A DNA stretch of 20,733 bases from positions 1 through 20,733 of the forward strand of contig JBKPHM010000038.1 of assembly GCA_046729855.1 (NCBI GenBank). The letters are read 5' to 3'. Below the pieces are notes generated by a model that saw only the letters and a program-made list of their open reading frames with translations, was not told the DNA's origin and made no database searches. Below, piece by piece: positions 5,766-13,763 of the stretch (position 1 is the stretch's first letter; each line of letters opens with the position of its first letter). Position numbers and translations under genes: made by a program. The stretch comes from DATHSY01 sp046729855 (GTDB lineage: Bacteria > Actinomycetota > UBA4738 > HRBIN12).

Positions 5766-6896
5766 ATGCCCACGGTCTCGAACGTGACCGCAGCGTCCGG
5801 GATCCTTAATCCGGCAAGCTCGCTAAGAGTGGACGTCGTTGACGGCCTCGACTCCCTACGGGAGAGCTGGATGCGCTTGGCCGCAAGCAGCGGCAATGTC
5901 TTCGCTGCGTGGGAGTGGAACGAGCTTTGGTGGCGGCACTACGGTCGCGGACGCGAGCTCCGCGTCGCGGTCTCGCAGAGGGAGGACGATCAGATCGACG
6001 CGATCGTGCCTCTCTTCGTGTGGTCGCGGCGGCCGCTGCGGATCCTGCGGCTGATCGGCCATGGTCACGGCGATCGCCTCGGGCCGATCTGCCGTCACAA
6101 CGAGATCAAGGCGGCGGAACAGGGGCTTCGGCGGGCCCTCGACGCCGATCCTCACGACCTCTTCATCGGCGATTGGGTCGCCGGCGATCGCGACTGGGCG
6201 AGCGTCCTCGGCGCTCGGACCGTGCGCAGGACCGGATACCCGATCCTCCGCCTGCCGGACGGCTCCTGGGACGCGTTCCTCGCCGCCCAGAGCCAGCGCT
6301 TCCGCAAGAACGCGCGCAACAGCCGAAACCGGCTCGAACGCGAGCACGACGTGAGCTATCGGTATGCGGACTCGGCCACCATCGAGCGCGACCTGGATGC
6401 CGCCTTGCACCTCCATCGTGGCCGTTTCCGCGAGCATGCCGGGTGCCTCTTCTGCGGCGACCATGAGCCGTTCCAGCGCGAGTTCGCCGCGCTGGCGCTC
6501 GAGCGCGGCTGGTTGCGCCTCCTGATGCTGGAGATCGACGGAGCGCCGGCTGCCTTCGAGTACGGCTTCTTGTTCGAGAACGCGTACTTCGCTTACCAGA
6601 GCGGCCGCGATCCCGCGTGGGACCGGTACTCGGTCGGGTTCCTCGTCGAGCTCGAGTCCATCCGCAGGGCGTTCGGGGACGGAGTCGCCGAGTACCGCTT
6701 CCTCGGGGGCGAGGAGGGCTACAAGTACCGCTTCACGACCGAGGACCCACGGCTGGAGACCATCGCCGCCCCGGCGACTCGACGAGGGCGCGTGGCCGCC
6801 AGAGCGGTGGCTGCCGTGTTGGCACTCCCCGCGGGCAAGGCGGTCTTGAGACGGATCGCGTCCGCGAAATCCGCGAAGGCTTCGCCGACTCTCTAG
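5766..6896 (+). CDS. BioF2/CelD-type acyltransferase (GNAT superfamily) 1
   Basis: The product is about 376 residues from ATG 5766 (TTG 5763 is equally possible; neither has a clear ribosome site). It has the two-lobed FemAB/BioF2-like GNAT layout. The N-terminal lobe has GNVFAAWEWNELWWRHYG and a core strand that includes AIVPLF. Next comes the basic segment SQRFRKNARNSRNRLEREHD, then the C-terminal lobe with AAFEYGFLFENAYFAYQSGR, DRYSVGFLVELESIRRAFGDG and YRFLGGEEGYKYRF. Such enzymes occur in cellulose and exopolysaccharide loci and transfer acyl or aminoacyl groups; the donor and acceptor here are unknown. It opens the exopolysaccharide locus and its stop overlaps the convergent flippase by 4 bp. 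It is only distantly related to the other two copies in the window. Confidence 0.85.
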   Translation: MPTVSNVTAASGILNPASSLRVDVVDGLDSLRESWMRLAASSGNVFAAWEWNELWWRHYGRGRELRVAVSQREDDQIDAIVPLFVWSRRPLRILRLIGHGHGDRLGPICRHNEIKAAEQGLRRALDADPHDLFIGDWVAGDRDWASVLGARTVRRTGYPILRLPDGSWDAFLAAQSQRFRKNARNSRNRLEREHDVSYRYADSATIERDLDAALHLHRGRFREHAGCLFCGDHEPFQREFAALALERGWLRLLMLEIDGAPAAFEYGFLFENAYFAYQSGRDPAWDRYSVGFLVELESIRRAFGDGVAEYRFLGGEEGYKYRFTTEDPRLETIAAPATRRGRVAARAVAAVLALPAGKAVLRRIASAKSAKASPTL

Positions 6897-8206
6897 AAGG
6901 AAGAGCGGAGCCGGAGCGGGCTCGCCAGGGCTCGCAGCATCTGCAGGTCGCCGCGGCGCGGCAGCAATAGTGCGCGCCAAGCGAACGGACTCAAGCGCCG
7001 GTACGAGAACAGCGCCGCCGCGCCGCCGGCGATGAAGGCGGTGCTCGCCGCGGCGGCAGCTCCGGTTGCGCCGAATCGAGGAATCAGCACGATGTCGAGA
7101 GCGAGGCCGACCACCAGCGAGACGAACGGGCCGAGAGAGGAGCGCCCGGGCGACGACGATGCCATCAGCGCGCTGGAGAAGATCGCGGTCGCGGCAAATC
7201 CGAAAGCGCCCGGAACCAGCAACAGGAAGGGCTCGACCGAGCCGTCGAATGCGGAACCGAAAACGGCTGGAAGCAGGACCGGACCCAGCACGGCGGCGAC
7301 CGCGACGGCACCGGCGGTGACGAGCGCCGCCGAGCGGAACGCACCGAGGGTGTGCTCCGCTCGCTCTCGAGGCTCTGCGCGAGCCGCGACGGGGAGGAGC
7401 GCGGTAGCCGTTGCGGCCGGTAGATACAGCAGCGCTTCGGACGCATTGACGGCGACGGCATAGATCCCCAGCGCCGCCTCCGAGGCGAGGAAGCCCATGA
7501 GGATCTGGTCGGTGCGGAAATTGAGCAGACGCGCCAGGCTGCCGATCCACGCACGAAGCCCAAAATGGATCGACTCGAGCAGGAGGCTCCGGCTTGGGCG
7601 AGCAAGTCCGACGCCACGCGCCGACTGCCAGAGGAGCACGAATGCGATGATCGCCTCGCTCACAAGCCAGGCAAGCGCCGCGCGAGTGACGGTCAGGCCG
7701 CTGACCAGCCAGACGACGGCGAGAACGCAGGGGTAGATCCAGTACGCGGTCGCGGTGATCACCGCGAGCCGTTGCAGCCGACCACAGCCGACCAGGAATG
7801 CGCCGCCCGCCTCGATCAACGCGATCGCAACCGCTGCGCCCCCCAGGATTGTGAGCTCGGGCAGGTCGACTCCGGCAGGTCGCTCGTCGGCCAGTGAGAG
7901 CAGCACGACAAAGCCGAGCCCAGCCAGGAAGAGGGTGCTGGTCACCATGAAGAGGATCAGATTCGAGAGGAGCGCGCCGCGAGCCTCAACACGTCGAGCC
8001 GCGAGAACGGTCGTCGCCTCGCCCATGCCGAACCCTGCGACCCGGGCAAGCACGAGCGCGCTGACGGTGATGAATGCGATCGTCCCCCGGCCGGTGGGCC
8101 CCAGCGAGCGCGCCAGAATCAGCACGGCGCTGAAGAACCCCGCGTTGCCGGCGGCTCTGGCCCAGAAGAGCATCGCCGAGCCGTTGGCGATTGGATCGGG
8201 CTTCAG
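6893..8206 (-). CDS. Wzx-type polysaccharide flippase (possible CTG start)
   Basis: This very hydrophobic protein has about 12-14 membrane helices and belongs to the MATE-like polysaccharide transporter superfamily. Recognisable features are LARSLGPTGRGTIAF after helix 1, FRTDQILMGFLASEAALGIY in the middle, and SLVVGLALDIVLIPRFGATG near the C-terminus. It would flip undecaprenyl-linked repeat units across the membrane. ATG 8173 gives 426 residues with the first helix starting almost at Met1. In-frame CTG 8206 overlaps the upstream gene's TGA as CTGA and adds LKPDPIANGSA, restoring the usual short polar lead-in (437 residues). GGAG lies upstream of it. I give the longer form, but 8173 remains possible. 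It is co-directional and probably translationally coupled with the beta-helix gene. Confidence 0.85.
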   Translation of the reverse strand: MKPDPIANGSAMLFWARAAGNAGFFSAVLILARSLGPTGRGTIAFITVSALVLARVAGFGMGEATTVLAARRVEARGALLSNLILFMVTSTLFLAGLGFVVLLSLADERPAGVDLPELTILGGAAVAIALIEAGGAFLVGCGRLQRLAVITATAYWIYPCVLAVVWLVSGLTVTRAALAWLVSEAIIAFVLLWQSARGVGLARPSRSLLLESIHFGLRAWIGSLARLLNFRTDQILMGFLASEAALGIYAVAVNASEALLYLPAATATALLPVAARAEPRERAEHTLGAFRSAALVTAGAVAVAAVLGPVLLPAVFGSAFDGSVEPFLLLVPGAFGFAATAIFSSALMASSSPGRSSLGPFVSLVVGLALDIVLIPRFGATGAAAAASTAFIAGGAAALFSYRRLSPFAWRALLLPRRGDLQMLRALASPLRLRSSF

Positions 8207-9822
8207 CAGGAGGCCACGCTCCGATTTCCGCGCAAGCGGTTGCTTCGTGCTTGCGCCAGGGCGCCGTCGTCCCGCTGTCCGCTCTCAACCCCGACCAGGG
8301 AGCCGAGCTTGCCTCTGCAGCCGAGGTTGTCCTGGACGACGTTCTCCGACGAGCCCTGGAGCGTGATCGCGGGCCGCACTCCGCCGACGAAGAGATTGCG
8401 GAGGATCCTGTTCCCTTCCCCGCCGGTGTCGACGAACAGGCCGGCTTCCTCTGCGCCGACGATGCGGTTGGCGACAAAGGTGTTGTTGCTCGAGCCGACC
8501 CCGTCGTACCGCCATTCGACCTGGATTCCCGCTTCGGTGCCGACGATCAGGTTGCGAGCGATGAGGGAGAAGTTCGTCGAGTGCTCGAGGTAGATCCCCG
8601 TGCGCGTCTTCCTGATCTCGTTGTCGACGATCGTCGTCCGCGTCGAAGACCCTACGGTCTCGATCCCGTCCCAGCGCGCGCGCAGGACGGTGTTTCCGAT
8701 AATCGCCGCCTCGACGCCGCCGGTCCAGATGCCGCCCTCGTTCGTCCCGCAGCCGGGAGTCGATTGGGCGTCGTAGACGCAGCCGTCGCGGTCCGGATCC
8801 TGAATATCAGTCACGACGTTGTCGAGAGCCACGCCGTGGAGCGCGGCGGCCGGGCGGCCGAATTCCTTCTGCCCGAGCAGAATCCCGAACGAGCGGAAGC
8901 CGCTGACGCGGGTGCGGATCACGCTCGTGTCGCGCGACCGGTCCGAGCCGAGCGTGAAGACGCCGGCCCGCGCGCTGCCGCGGCCCTCGATCAGGGAGTC
9001 CTGGACCGAGATACTCGAATGGGCGCCCCAGACGTTGACGCCGTGCGTGCGGACGCGCCGGATGTGCAGGCGCTGCAGGCGTACATCGCGAGAGCCGTCG
9101 AAGACGGCGATCGCAATGCCGCCGTCTTCGATTTCAGGGCCTCCGCCTCCGTCGATCATGAGGTCAGAGATCCGGATGCCCGTCCCTCTGGCGACGACCA
9201 GTGACCAGTAGCGCCTGCTGACCGGAGCGATCACGGTTGCCCGACCAGAACCGACGAGGCGCGCGCGGCTTCCGAGCCGTAGCTGGTCGACCTCATAGCG
9301 GCCCGGCGCGAGCCGCACGGTTACGCCGCCGCGCTCGAGCGCCTCGCGGGCCTGCGCGAAGGAGGGCCCCGGCGAGGCCTCGATGATCTCCGACTCGGAG
9401 GGCGCCACAATCACTTCGGCCGGCCTCGTCGACCTGCGCCCGCCCTGGTTGTCAACGGCCTCGACCCGGAGCCGGTGTGTCCCCGCCTGGAGAAGCGCTG
9501 GATCTACGTCGAGGGCGTACGGCTCGGTCGTGTCAGACCCGAGCGGCCGATCGTCGAGAAGAAACGTGACGGCGACGACGCGGCTCTTCGGCGCGTCCGC
9601 GTTCGCCTCGAGCAGCGAGGGCTTCGTCAGCCGGTGCGGGCCCAGGAAGCGGACGGACAGGGAGCTTGAGGCCGGGGGCGCCACCGGCGCCGGCGACGAT
9701 GGCGAGTCGGCGCACCCGGTGACCGCGCTCAGCAGTGCCGCGAGCAGGATGAGGGTTCGTTTTCCTCGCTCGAACGTATCTTCAAAGCGATGACCGATCT
9801 CGTCGATGGCCGCGTGCGCCAC
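8203..9822 (-). CDS. Parallel beta-helix lipoprotein of the exopolysaccharide locus
   Basis: The product has a lipoprotein signal RGKRTLILLAALLSAVTGC (lipobox V-T-G-C). An Ig-like domain of about 90 residues follows (VTFLLDDRPLGSDTTEPYAL, then VEAVDNQGG). After that comes a right-handed parallel beta-helix with repeating strands, for example IRISDLMIDGGGG, VRLQRLHIRRVRTHGVNVWG, TTIVDNEIRKTRTGIYLE, NNTFVANRIVGAEEAGLFVD and RILRNLFVGG. Such folds occur in polysaccharide lyases, epimerases and binding proteins; no specific catalytic triad is assigned. The start is a problem. The only ATG/GTG/TTG in frame before the lipobox is GTG 9822, giving a long 22-residue n-region and a 33-bp overlap with the divergent kinase gene. 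A non-AUG start nearer the RGKR is possible. The stop overlaps the flippase CTG. Confidence 0.75.
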   Translation of the reverse strand: MAHAAIDEIGHRFEDTFERGKRTLILLAALLSAVTGCADSPSSPAPVAPPASSSLSVRFLGPHRLTKPSLLEANADAPKSRVVAVTFLLDDRPLGSDTTEPYALDVDPALLQAGTHRLRVEAVDNQGGRRSTRPAEVIVAPSESEIIEASPGPSFAQAREALERGGVTVRLAPGRYEVDQLRLGSRARLVGSGRATVIAPVSRRYWSLVVARGTGIRISDLMIDGGGGPEIEDGGIAIAVFDGSRDVRLQRLHIRRVRTHGVNVWGAHSSISVQDSLIEGRGSARAGVFTLGSDRSRDTSVIRTRVSGFRSFGILLGQKEFGRPAAALHGVALDNVVTDIQDPDRDGCVYDAQSTPGCGTNEGGIWTGGVEAAIIGNTVLRARWDGIETVGSSTRTTIVDNEIRKTRTGIYLEHSTNFSLIARNLIVGTEAGIQVEWRYDGVGSSNNTFVANRIVGAEEAGLFVDTGGEGNRILRNLFVGGVRPAITLQGSSENVVQDNLGCRGKLGSLVGVESGQRDDGALAQARSNRLRGNRSVASC

Positions 9823-11298
9823 GCGACGGGCGCGCTGCCGCCCGAGCAGCCGATCGAGACTGGGCGGTATCTCGACGCGCTTCGACGCAGCAAGCTGCTG
9901 ATCGCCGCCATCATCCTGCTGCTCACGTCCACGGTCTTCCTCGTCTCCACAGCTCTTCCCAAGACGTACCGGGCGACGGCTAAGATCGTCGTCGGGGACG
10001 CGGCCGATCCTCTTCAGACGGGTGACGAGGCCTCCCTGGAGCGCCGCCTCGCCACGATCACCGCGCTGCTGGAGACGCGAGAGACGATGCGCCGAGCGCG
10101 AAGGCGAGTTCCCGGCGCAACGGTCGCGGCGCTCGGAGACAAGGTCAGCTCGTCCGTGGATCCGGCGGCCAACATCATCAACGTCGTCGCGACAGACGCT
10201 TCCGCAAGGCGTGCAGCCCGCATCGCGAACGCGGTCGCCGTCAGTTTCGTCGCCGATCAGCGCGCCGCCGAGCGACGACGGTTGAACCGAGCCCGGGCGA
10301 CGCTGCAGGCGGCTCTCGACGAGCTCGAGGGCAAGCGCGGTGTGCAGGTTGCAACCGAGCGGGCTTCGATTCGAGAGCGGCTGACCGACCTCAACGTCGC
10401 GGCCACCAACCGCGCGGAGCTGGAGCTGGCTGAGGCCGCCCGACCGCCCACCACTCCCTACGCTCCCAGGCCGCTGCGCAACAGCCTGTTCGCGTTCTTC
10501 GCCTCTGCGTTCATCGCCGCACTGGTCGTACTGGCCCGGGCCCAGCTCAAGCCGCGGGTCACCAACACGCGCGAGCTGGGCCGTCTGCTCGAGCTTCCCG
10601 TGCTGACCGAGGTGCCCCACGTTCGCCGGGGACTCGGCCACCGGCCGCAGACGGTGAGCTCCGTCGAGTACGAGGCGTACCAGACGCTTCAGGCGTCGAT
10701 TCGGAGGAAGCTCCCGCCGACGAGCCAGCGGATCGTGCTCGTCACAAGCGCGCTCCACGGCGAGGGCAAAACGGAAGTTACAGCCGCGCTCGGCCTCGTC
10801 TTGTCGCAGGCCGGTCTGCGAACCTGGCTCGTCTCGGCCGACATGCGCTGGCCCAAGCTCCACGAGCTCTTCGACGTCGAGCAGACGCCCGGACTCGCCG
10901 AAGTCCTCGCAGGCAGGAGGAACGGCGGCAGCGAGCGCATCTTCGAGCTGAGTGCGGCGCGGAGCGGCTCCGGGCTCCTCCACGTGCTTGCGAGCGGGCG
11001 CACGCCGCGAGACCCCGCGCAACTGCTGTCCAGCGACGCGCTCGACGGCTTCTTCGACGAGGTCAGGCAGTCGGAGTACGACTACGTGCTGCTCGATGGG
11101 CCACCGCTGCTCGGGCTCGTCGACAGCCAGGTACTGGCCCAGCGCGTCGACGGCGTGCTCATCGTCTGCCGGCCCGACCGGCAGACTCCCCAAACCGCGT
11201 TGGCCATGCGTGAGCTCCTGGACCGCCTCGAGGTCGATGCGCTCGGGCTTGCGATCGTTGGCGCCCGCGGGTCGACGCACGTCTACCTCCCTGGATAG
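9790..11298 (+). CDS. Wzz/BY-kinase fusion: chain-length regulator with tyrosine-kinase-like ATPase
   Basis: This 502-residue protein has Wzz features: TM1 at about 36-57, a helical extracytoplasmic region, a proline-rich stretch (RPPTTPYAPRP) and TM2 at about 232-252. A cytoplasmic P-loop kinase domain follows. Walker A reads ALHGEGKTE (Lys327), Walker A' is VSADMRWP (348-355), and Walker B is YDYVLLDGPP (Asp436). The His before GEGKT replaces the usual Pro. BY-kinases normally end in a tyrosine cluster, but here only one Tyr lies near the C-terminus (STHVYLPG), so autophosphorylation may be reduced. It would control polymer length with the ligase/polymerase. ATG 9790 has no ribosome site. 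TATCTT at 9777-9782 could be a -10 giving a near-leaderless mRNA. The stop overlaps the convergent ligase gene by 16 bp. Confidence 0.88.
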   Translation: MTDLVDGRVRHATGALPPEQPIETGRYLDALRRSKLLIAAIILLLTSTVFLVSTALPKTYRATAKIVVGDAADPLQTGDEASLERRLATITALLETRETMRRARRRVPGATVAALGDKVSSSVDPAANIINVVATDASARRAARIANAVAVSFVADQRAAERRRLNRARATLQAALDELEGKRGVQVATERASIRERLTDLNVAATNRAELELAEAARPPTTPYAPRPLRNSLFAFFASAFIAALVVLARAQLKPRVTNTRELGRLLELPVLTEVPHVRRGLGHRPQTVSSVEYEAYQTLQASIRRKLPPTSQRIVLVTSALHGEGKTEVTAALGLVLSQAGLRTWLVSADMRWPKLHELFDVEQTPGLAEVLAGRRNGGSERIFELSAARSGSGLLHVLASGRTPRDPAQLLSSDALDGFFDEVRQSEYDYVLLDGPPLLGLVDSQVLAQRVDGVLIVCRPDRQTPQTALAMRELLDRLEVDALGLAIVGARGSTHVYLPG

Positions 11299-12623
11299 CG
11301 AATCCTGAGCGCCGTTGCCGCCCAGATCAGAGCGGCCACCAGCCACAGGTGACGCCAGTGAAGCGTGTCGACGAAGAAGCTGTTGGCGAGGAGACCGGAC
11401 CAAGCGCCGAAGAGGGCGGCCGAGCCAATGCCGTACGCGTCGAAGCCGCCGGCGGCGTTCCTCGCGGCGAAGCCGAACGTCAGCAGCATCAGCCCGAGCA
11501 GGACCAGCATTCCGAGCACTCCCTCCTCGGCGACCGCCCGAACGTAGGTGCTGTGCGCCGAGATGTCGGAGACCCGTTCGAACTGGCCGGGCCCAACTCC
11601 GAGCGGGTACTCGGTCGCGAACTGAAAGCCGGAGAGCTGCGCGCCGAACCGCTGGGTGTCGTAGACCTGGAGCCCCGCACGCTGCTCGAGGAAGGAAAGG
11701 GAAGAGGTCGCCGCGACCGCCGCGAAGAGAGCGGCGCCCGCGGCGAGCGTGCAGACGAGGAGGGCCATCGCCTGGCGTCCTCCACCACGCCGGAGCGCGA
11801 GCACGGAGAGCAGCACCAGCGCGCCGACCACCAGGTTCAGCCACGCCGCGCGGGAAAACGAGAAGAGGACGCCCATCGTGAGGACGGAGAGCAAGGCGAG
11901 CTTGGGCAGGAACCGGAGCCGGAGCAGCCGGGGCGCGACCAGCTCCTCCATCAGCACGAGCGCGGCGGGAACGAGGAAGGGCCCGAAGACGTTGGGATCC
12001 TTGAACAGACCCTGCGCGCGAGGTCCGGCGACGAATGCTTCGCTGCCGGGAAACGACGCCACGAGGGCGAGGCAGGCAAGGCCGGCCGAGATGACGGCGG
12101 CGACGAGGTAGGCCACGAGGATGAGACGGGCGCGCCGAACCGAGTTGACGTAGGCGGCCAGCCAGAGTCCGAACACCGCGAGGTAGAGGGTGATCGCGAA
12201 GAAGTTCAGGGCCCTGGCCGAATCGATCGCCTCGATCGAAGCAAGCAGGTTGAGGGCCAGGAACGCGCTGACGAGCAGGGCGACACTCAACGGAACGCGC
12301 TGGAGGTCGAACCTCGAGGTCGCAAACGCGACGGCGATCAGGACGCCGAAGACGAGGTCGGAGGGCGCAGGCTCGATTCGAACGGCGGCAAGCAGCAGCA
12401 GACCGAGCGCAACGGCGGCGTCGTAACGAGCGACGGCCAGGGCCAGCGTGCCAAGCAGGCCGAGCCCGAAGCCGAGCACGATCGGCAGGGGCAGGGGATA
12501 GCGGCCGAGAACGAGGCCGATCGCCAGGAACAACACGACGAGGGCCGCGGCACCTCCGGCCACGACCGCAGCCCGCGGGGGGTCGATCCGAGTGCGAGCG
12601 CCGAGCTGGTGAGTGATGTCCAT
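11283..12623 (-). CDS. O-antigen ligase / Wzy-type polymerase family membrane protein
   Basis: This 446-residue integral membrane protein has about 10-12 helices and a large periplasm-facing loop near the C-terminal third. Family motifs are visible: GPRAQGLFKDPNVFGPFLV (the G-x-F-x-x-P-N signature), FSRAAWL, YPLGVGPGQFE, and SAHSTYVRAVAEEGVLGML (the H-x-x-Y-x-x-x-x-x-E-x-G motif). It would polymerise flipped repeat units or ligate them to an acceptor. Actinobacteria lack lipid A, so a Wzy-like polymerase is more likely than a WaaL. It starts at ATG 12623 and its 5' end overlaps the divergent glycosyltransferase start by 15 bp. It is convergent with the chain-length regulator. Confidence 0.88.
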   Translation of the reverse strand: MDITHQLGARTRIDPPRAAVVAGGAAALVVLFLAIGLVLGRYPLPLPIVLGFGLGLLGTLALAVARYDAAVALGLLLLAAVRIEPAPSDLVFGVLIAVAFATSRFDLQRVPLSVALLVSAFLALNLLASIEAIDSARALNFFAITLYLAVFGLWLAAYVNSVRRARLILVAYLVAAVISAGLACLALVASFPGSEAFVAGPRAQGLFKDPNVFGPFLVPAALVLMEELVAPRLLRLRFLPKLALLSVLTMGVLFSFSRAAWLNLVVGALVLLSVLALRRGGGRQAMALLVCTLAAGAALFAAVAATSSLSFLEQRAGLQVYDTQRFGAQLSGFQFATEYPLGVGPGQFERVSDISAHSTYVRAVAEEGVLGMLVLLGLMLLTFGFAARNAAGGFDAYGIGSAALFGAWSGLLANSFFVDTLHWRHLWLVAALIWAATALRIRYPGR

Positions 12624-13763
12624 CCGCTGTCCTCAGACTCGCGGCGTCCGCGAATCGTCCTGGTGATCACGCTCGCCGAGGTCGGCGGAGCTCAGACCTA
12701 CGTCGCGTCGCTGCTCCCGGCGCTGACCGACCGATTCGACGTCGTCGTTGCGGCGCATGGGCAGGGCCCAGTCCGCGAGGCTGCGATCGCGGCGCGGGCC
12801 AGCTACATCCCACTGGAGCATGTCCGCCGCCCGATCAATCCGGTACGCGATCTGCTGGGCCTGATCGAGTTGGTCCGCCTGCTGCGCCGTGAACGACCCG
12901 ACATCGTCCATGCGAGCAGCTCCAAGGCGGGGGTGCTCGCGCGCCTGGCCGCCCGCTTCGTTGGCGTTCCGATTCGCGTGTTCACTGTGCACGGCTGGGC
13001 GTTCCTGGCGTACTCGGGCCTCACCTCGCGGCTCTACTACTGGGCCGACCGCTTGGTCAGGCCGCTTACGACGACGACGATCTGCGTCTCCGAGGGAGAG
13101 CAGGCGGCCGGGCTCGAGGCCAACACTTGCGACGGAGACCGAACGGTCGTGATCCCGAACGCCGTCGACGTCTCCGCCGCGCCTCAATCGCAGCATGACC
13201 GGGCGACGCCGGTGATCGTCGCTGTCGGCCGCCTCAAGGCGCCGAAGGACTTCATCACCCTGGTTCGTGCCCTCAGCGTCCTCCGACCAAGGTCGTTCGA
13301 GGCGTTGATCGTGGGTGATGGCCCCGATCGGCGAGAGCTGGAGCAGGAGATCCACAGGCTGGGCCTGACGGCGCGCGTTCAGTTGGCGGGCGAGCGGAGC
13401 GACGTCCCGGAGCTTCTCGCTCGAGCAGACGTCTTCGTCCTTTCCAGCGAGTCCGAAGGGTTTCCGGTGTCGGTGCTGGAAGCGATGGCGGCCGGGCTGC
13501 CTGTGGTCGCCTCCAGGGTCGGCGGCGTGCCGGAGGCGGTGCTCGACGGCCGGACCGGCCTGCTCGTCCGGCAAGGCGACCCGGCCGAGCTCGCCGCCGC
13601 ACTCGAGCGCCTCGTCGCCGAGCCCGAGCTTCGGCGCCGCCTGGGCGCCGCCGGCCGAGCTCGTGCCGAAGAGTGCTTCGATCTCGAACCGTTCCGGCGC
13701 GCGCACGTCGAGCTCTACTCCTGCGAGCTCGCCAGACGCGGGCTGCCCGTTCCCGCGCCGTAG
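12609..13763 (+). CDS. GT4-family glycosyltransferase (GT-B fold)
   Basis: The product is 384 residues from GTG 12609, the best start ahead of the first strand RPRIVLVITLAEVGGAQTYV. The N-terminal Rossmann lobe contains the acceptor-side motifs PDIVHASSSKAGVLARLAA and VFTVHGWAF. The C-terminal lobe has ICVSEGE, VIPNAVDV, VAVGRLKAPKDF, LIVGDGPDRRELE and the retaining GT4 donor signature SESEGFPVSVLEAMAAGLPV (E283 and E291 as the E-x7-E pair), then VASRVGGVPEAV. It would add a sugar to the lipid-linked intermediate in the cytoplasm. It is the only extending glycosyltransferase in the window. Its 5' end overlaps the divergent ligase/polymerase gene by 15 bp. Its 3' end overlaps the convergent deacetylase by 49 bp. 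Confidence 0.9.
   Translation: MSDVHPLSSDSRRPRIVLVITLAEVGGAQTYVASLLPALTDRFDVVVAAHGQGPVREAAIAARASYIPLEHVRRPINPVRDLLGLIELVRLLRRERPDIVHASSSKAGVLARLAARFVGVPIRVFTVHGWAFLAYSGLTSRLYYWADRLVRPLTTTTICVSEGEQAAGLEANTCDGDRTVVIPNAVDVSAAPQSQHDRATPVIVAVGRLKAPKDFITLVRALSVLRPRSFEALIVGDGPDRRELEQEIHRLGLTARVQLAGERSDVPELLARADVFVLSSESEGFPVSVLEAMAAGLPVVASRVGGVPEAVLDGRTGLLVRQGDPAELAAALERLVAEPELRRRLGAAGRARAEECFDLEPFRRAHVELYSCELARRGLPVPAP

Noticed and set aside
5856..7550. A 564-codon minus-strand open frame across the first acyltransferase and flippase
   Set aside because: No family features, and it is out of frame with both well-supported genes.
8203..11844. A 1213-codon open frame on the minus strand spanning the beta-helix gene and continuing antisense through the Wzz/BY-kinase gene
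   Set aside because: Only the part from about 9822 to 8203 shows real protein features (lipobox, Ig-like, beta-helix). The upstream part is the codon-aligned mirror of the kinase gene, an artefact of high GC.
11349..12608. Long plus-strand open frame ahead of the GT4 glycosyltransferase
   Set aside because: The translation is Arg/Glu/Gln-rich low-complexity sequence antisense to the ligase/polymerase gene. The GT4 fold begins only after GTG 12609.
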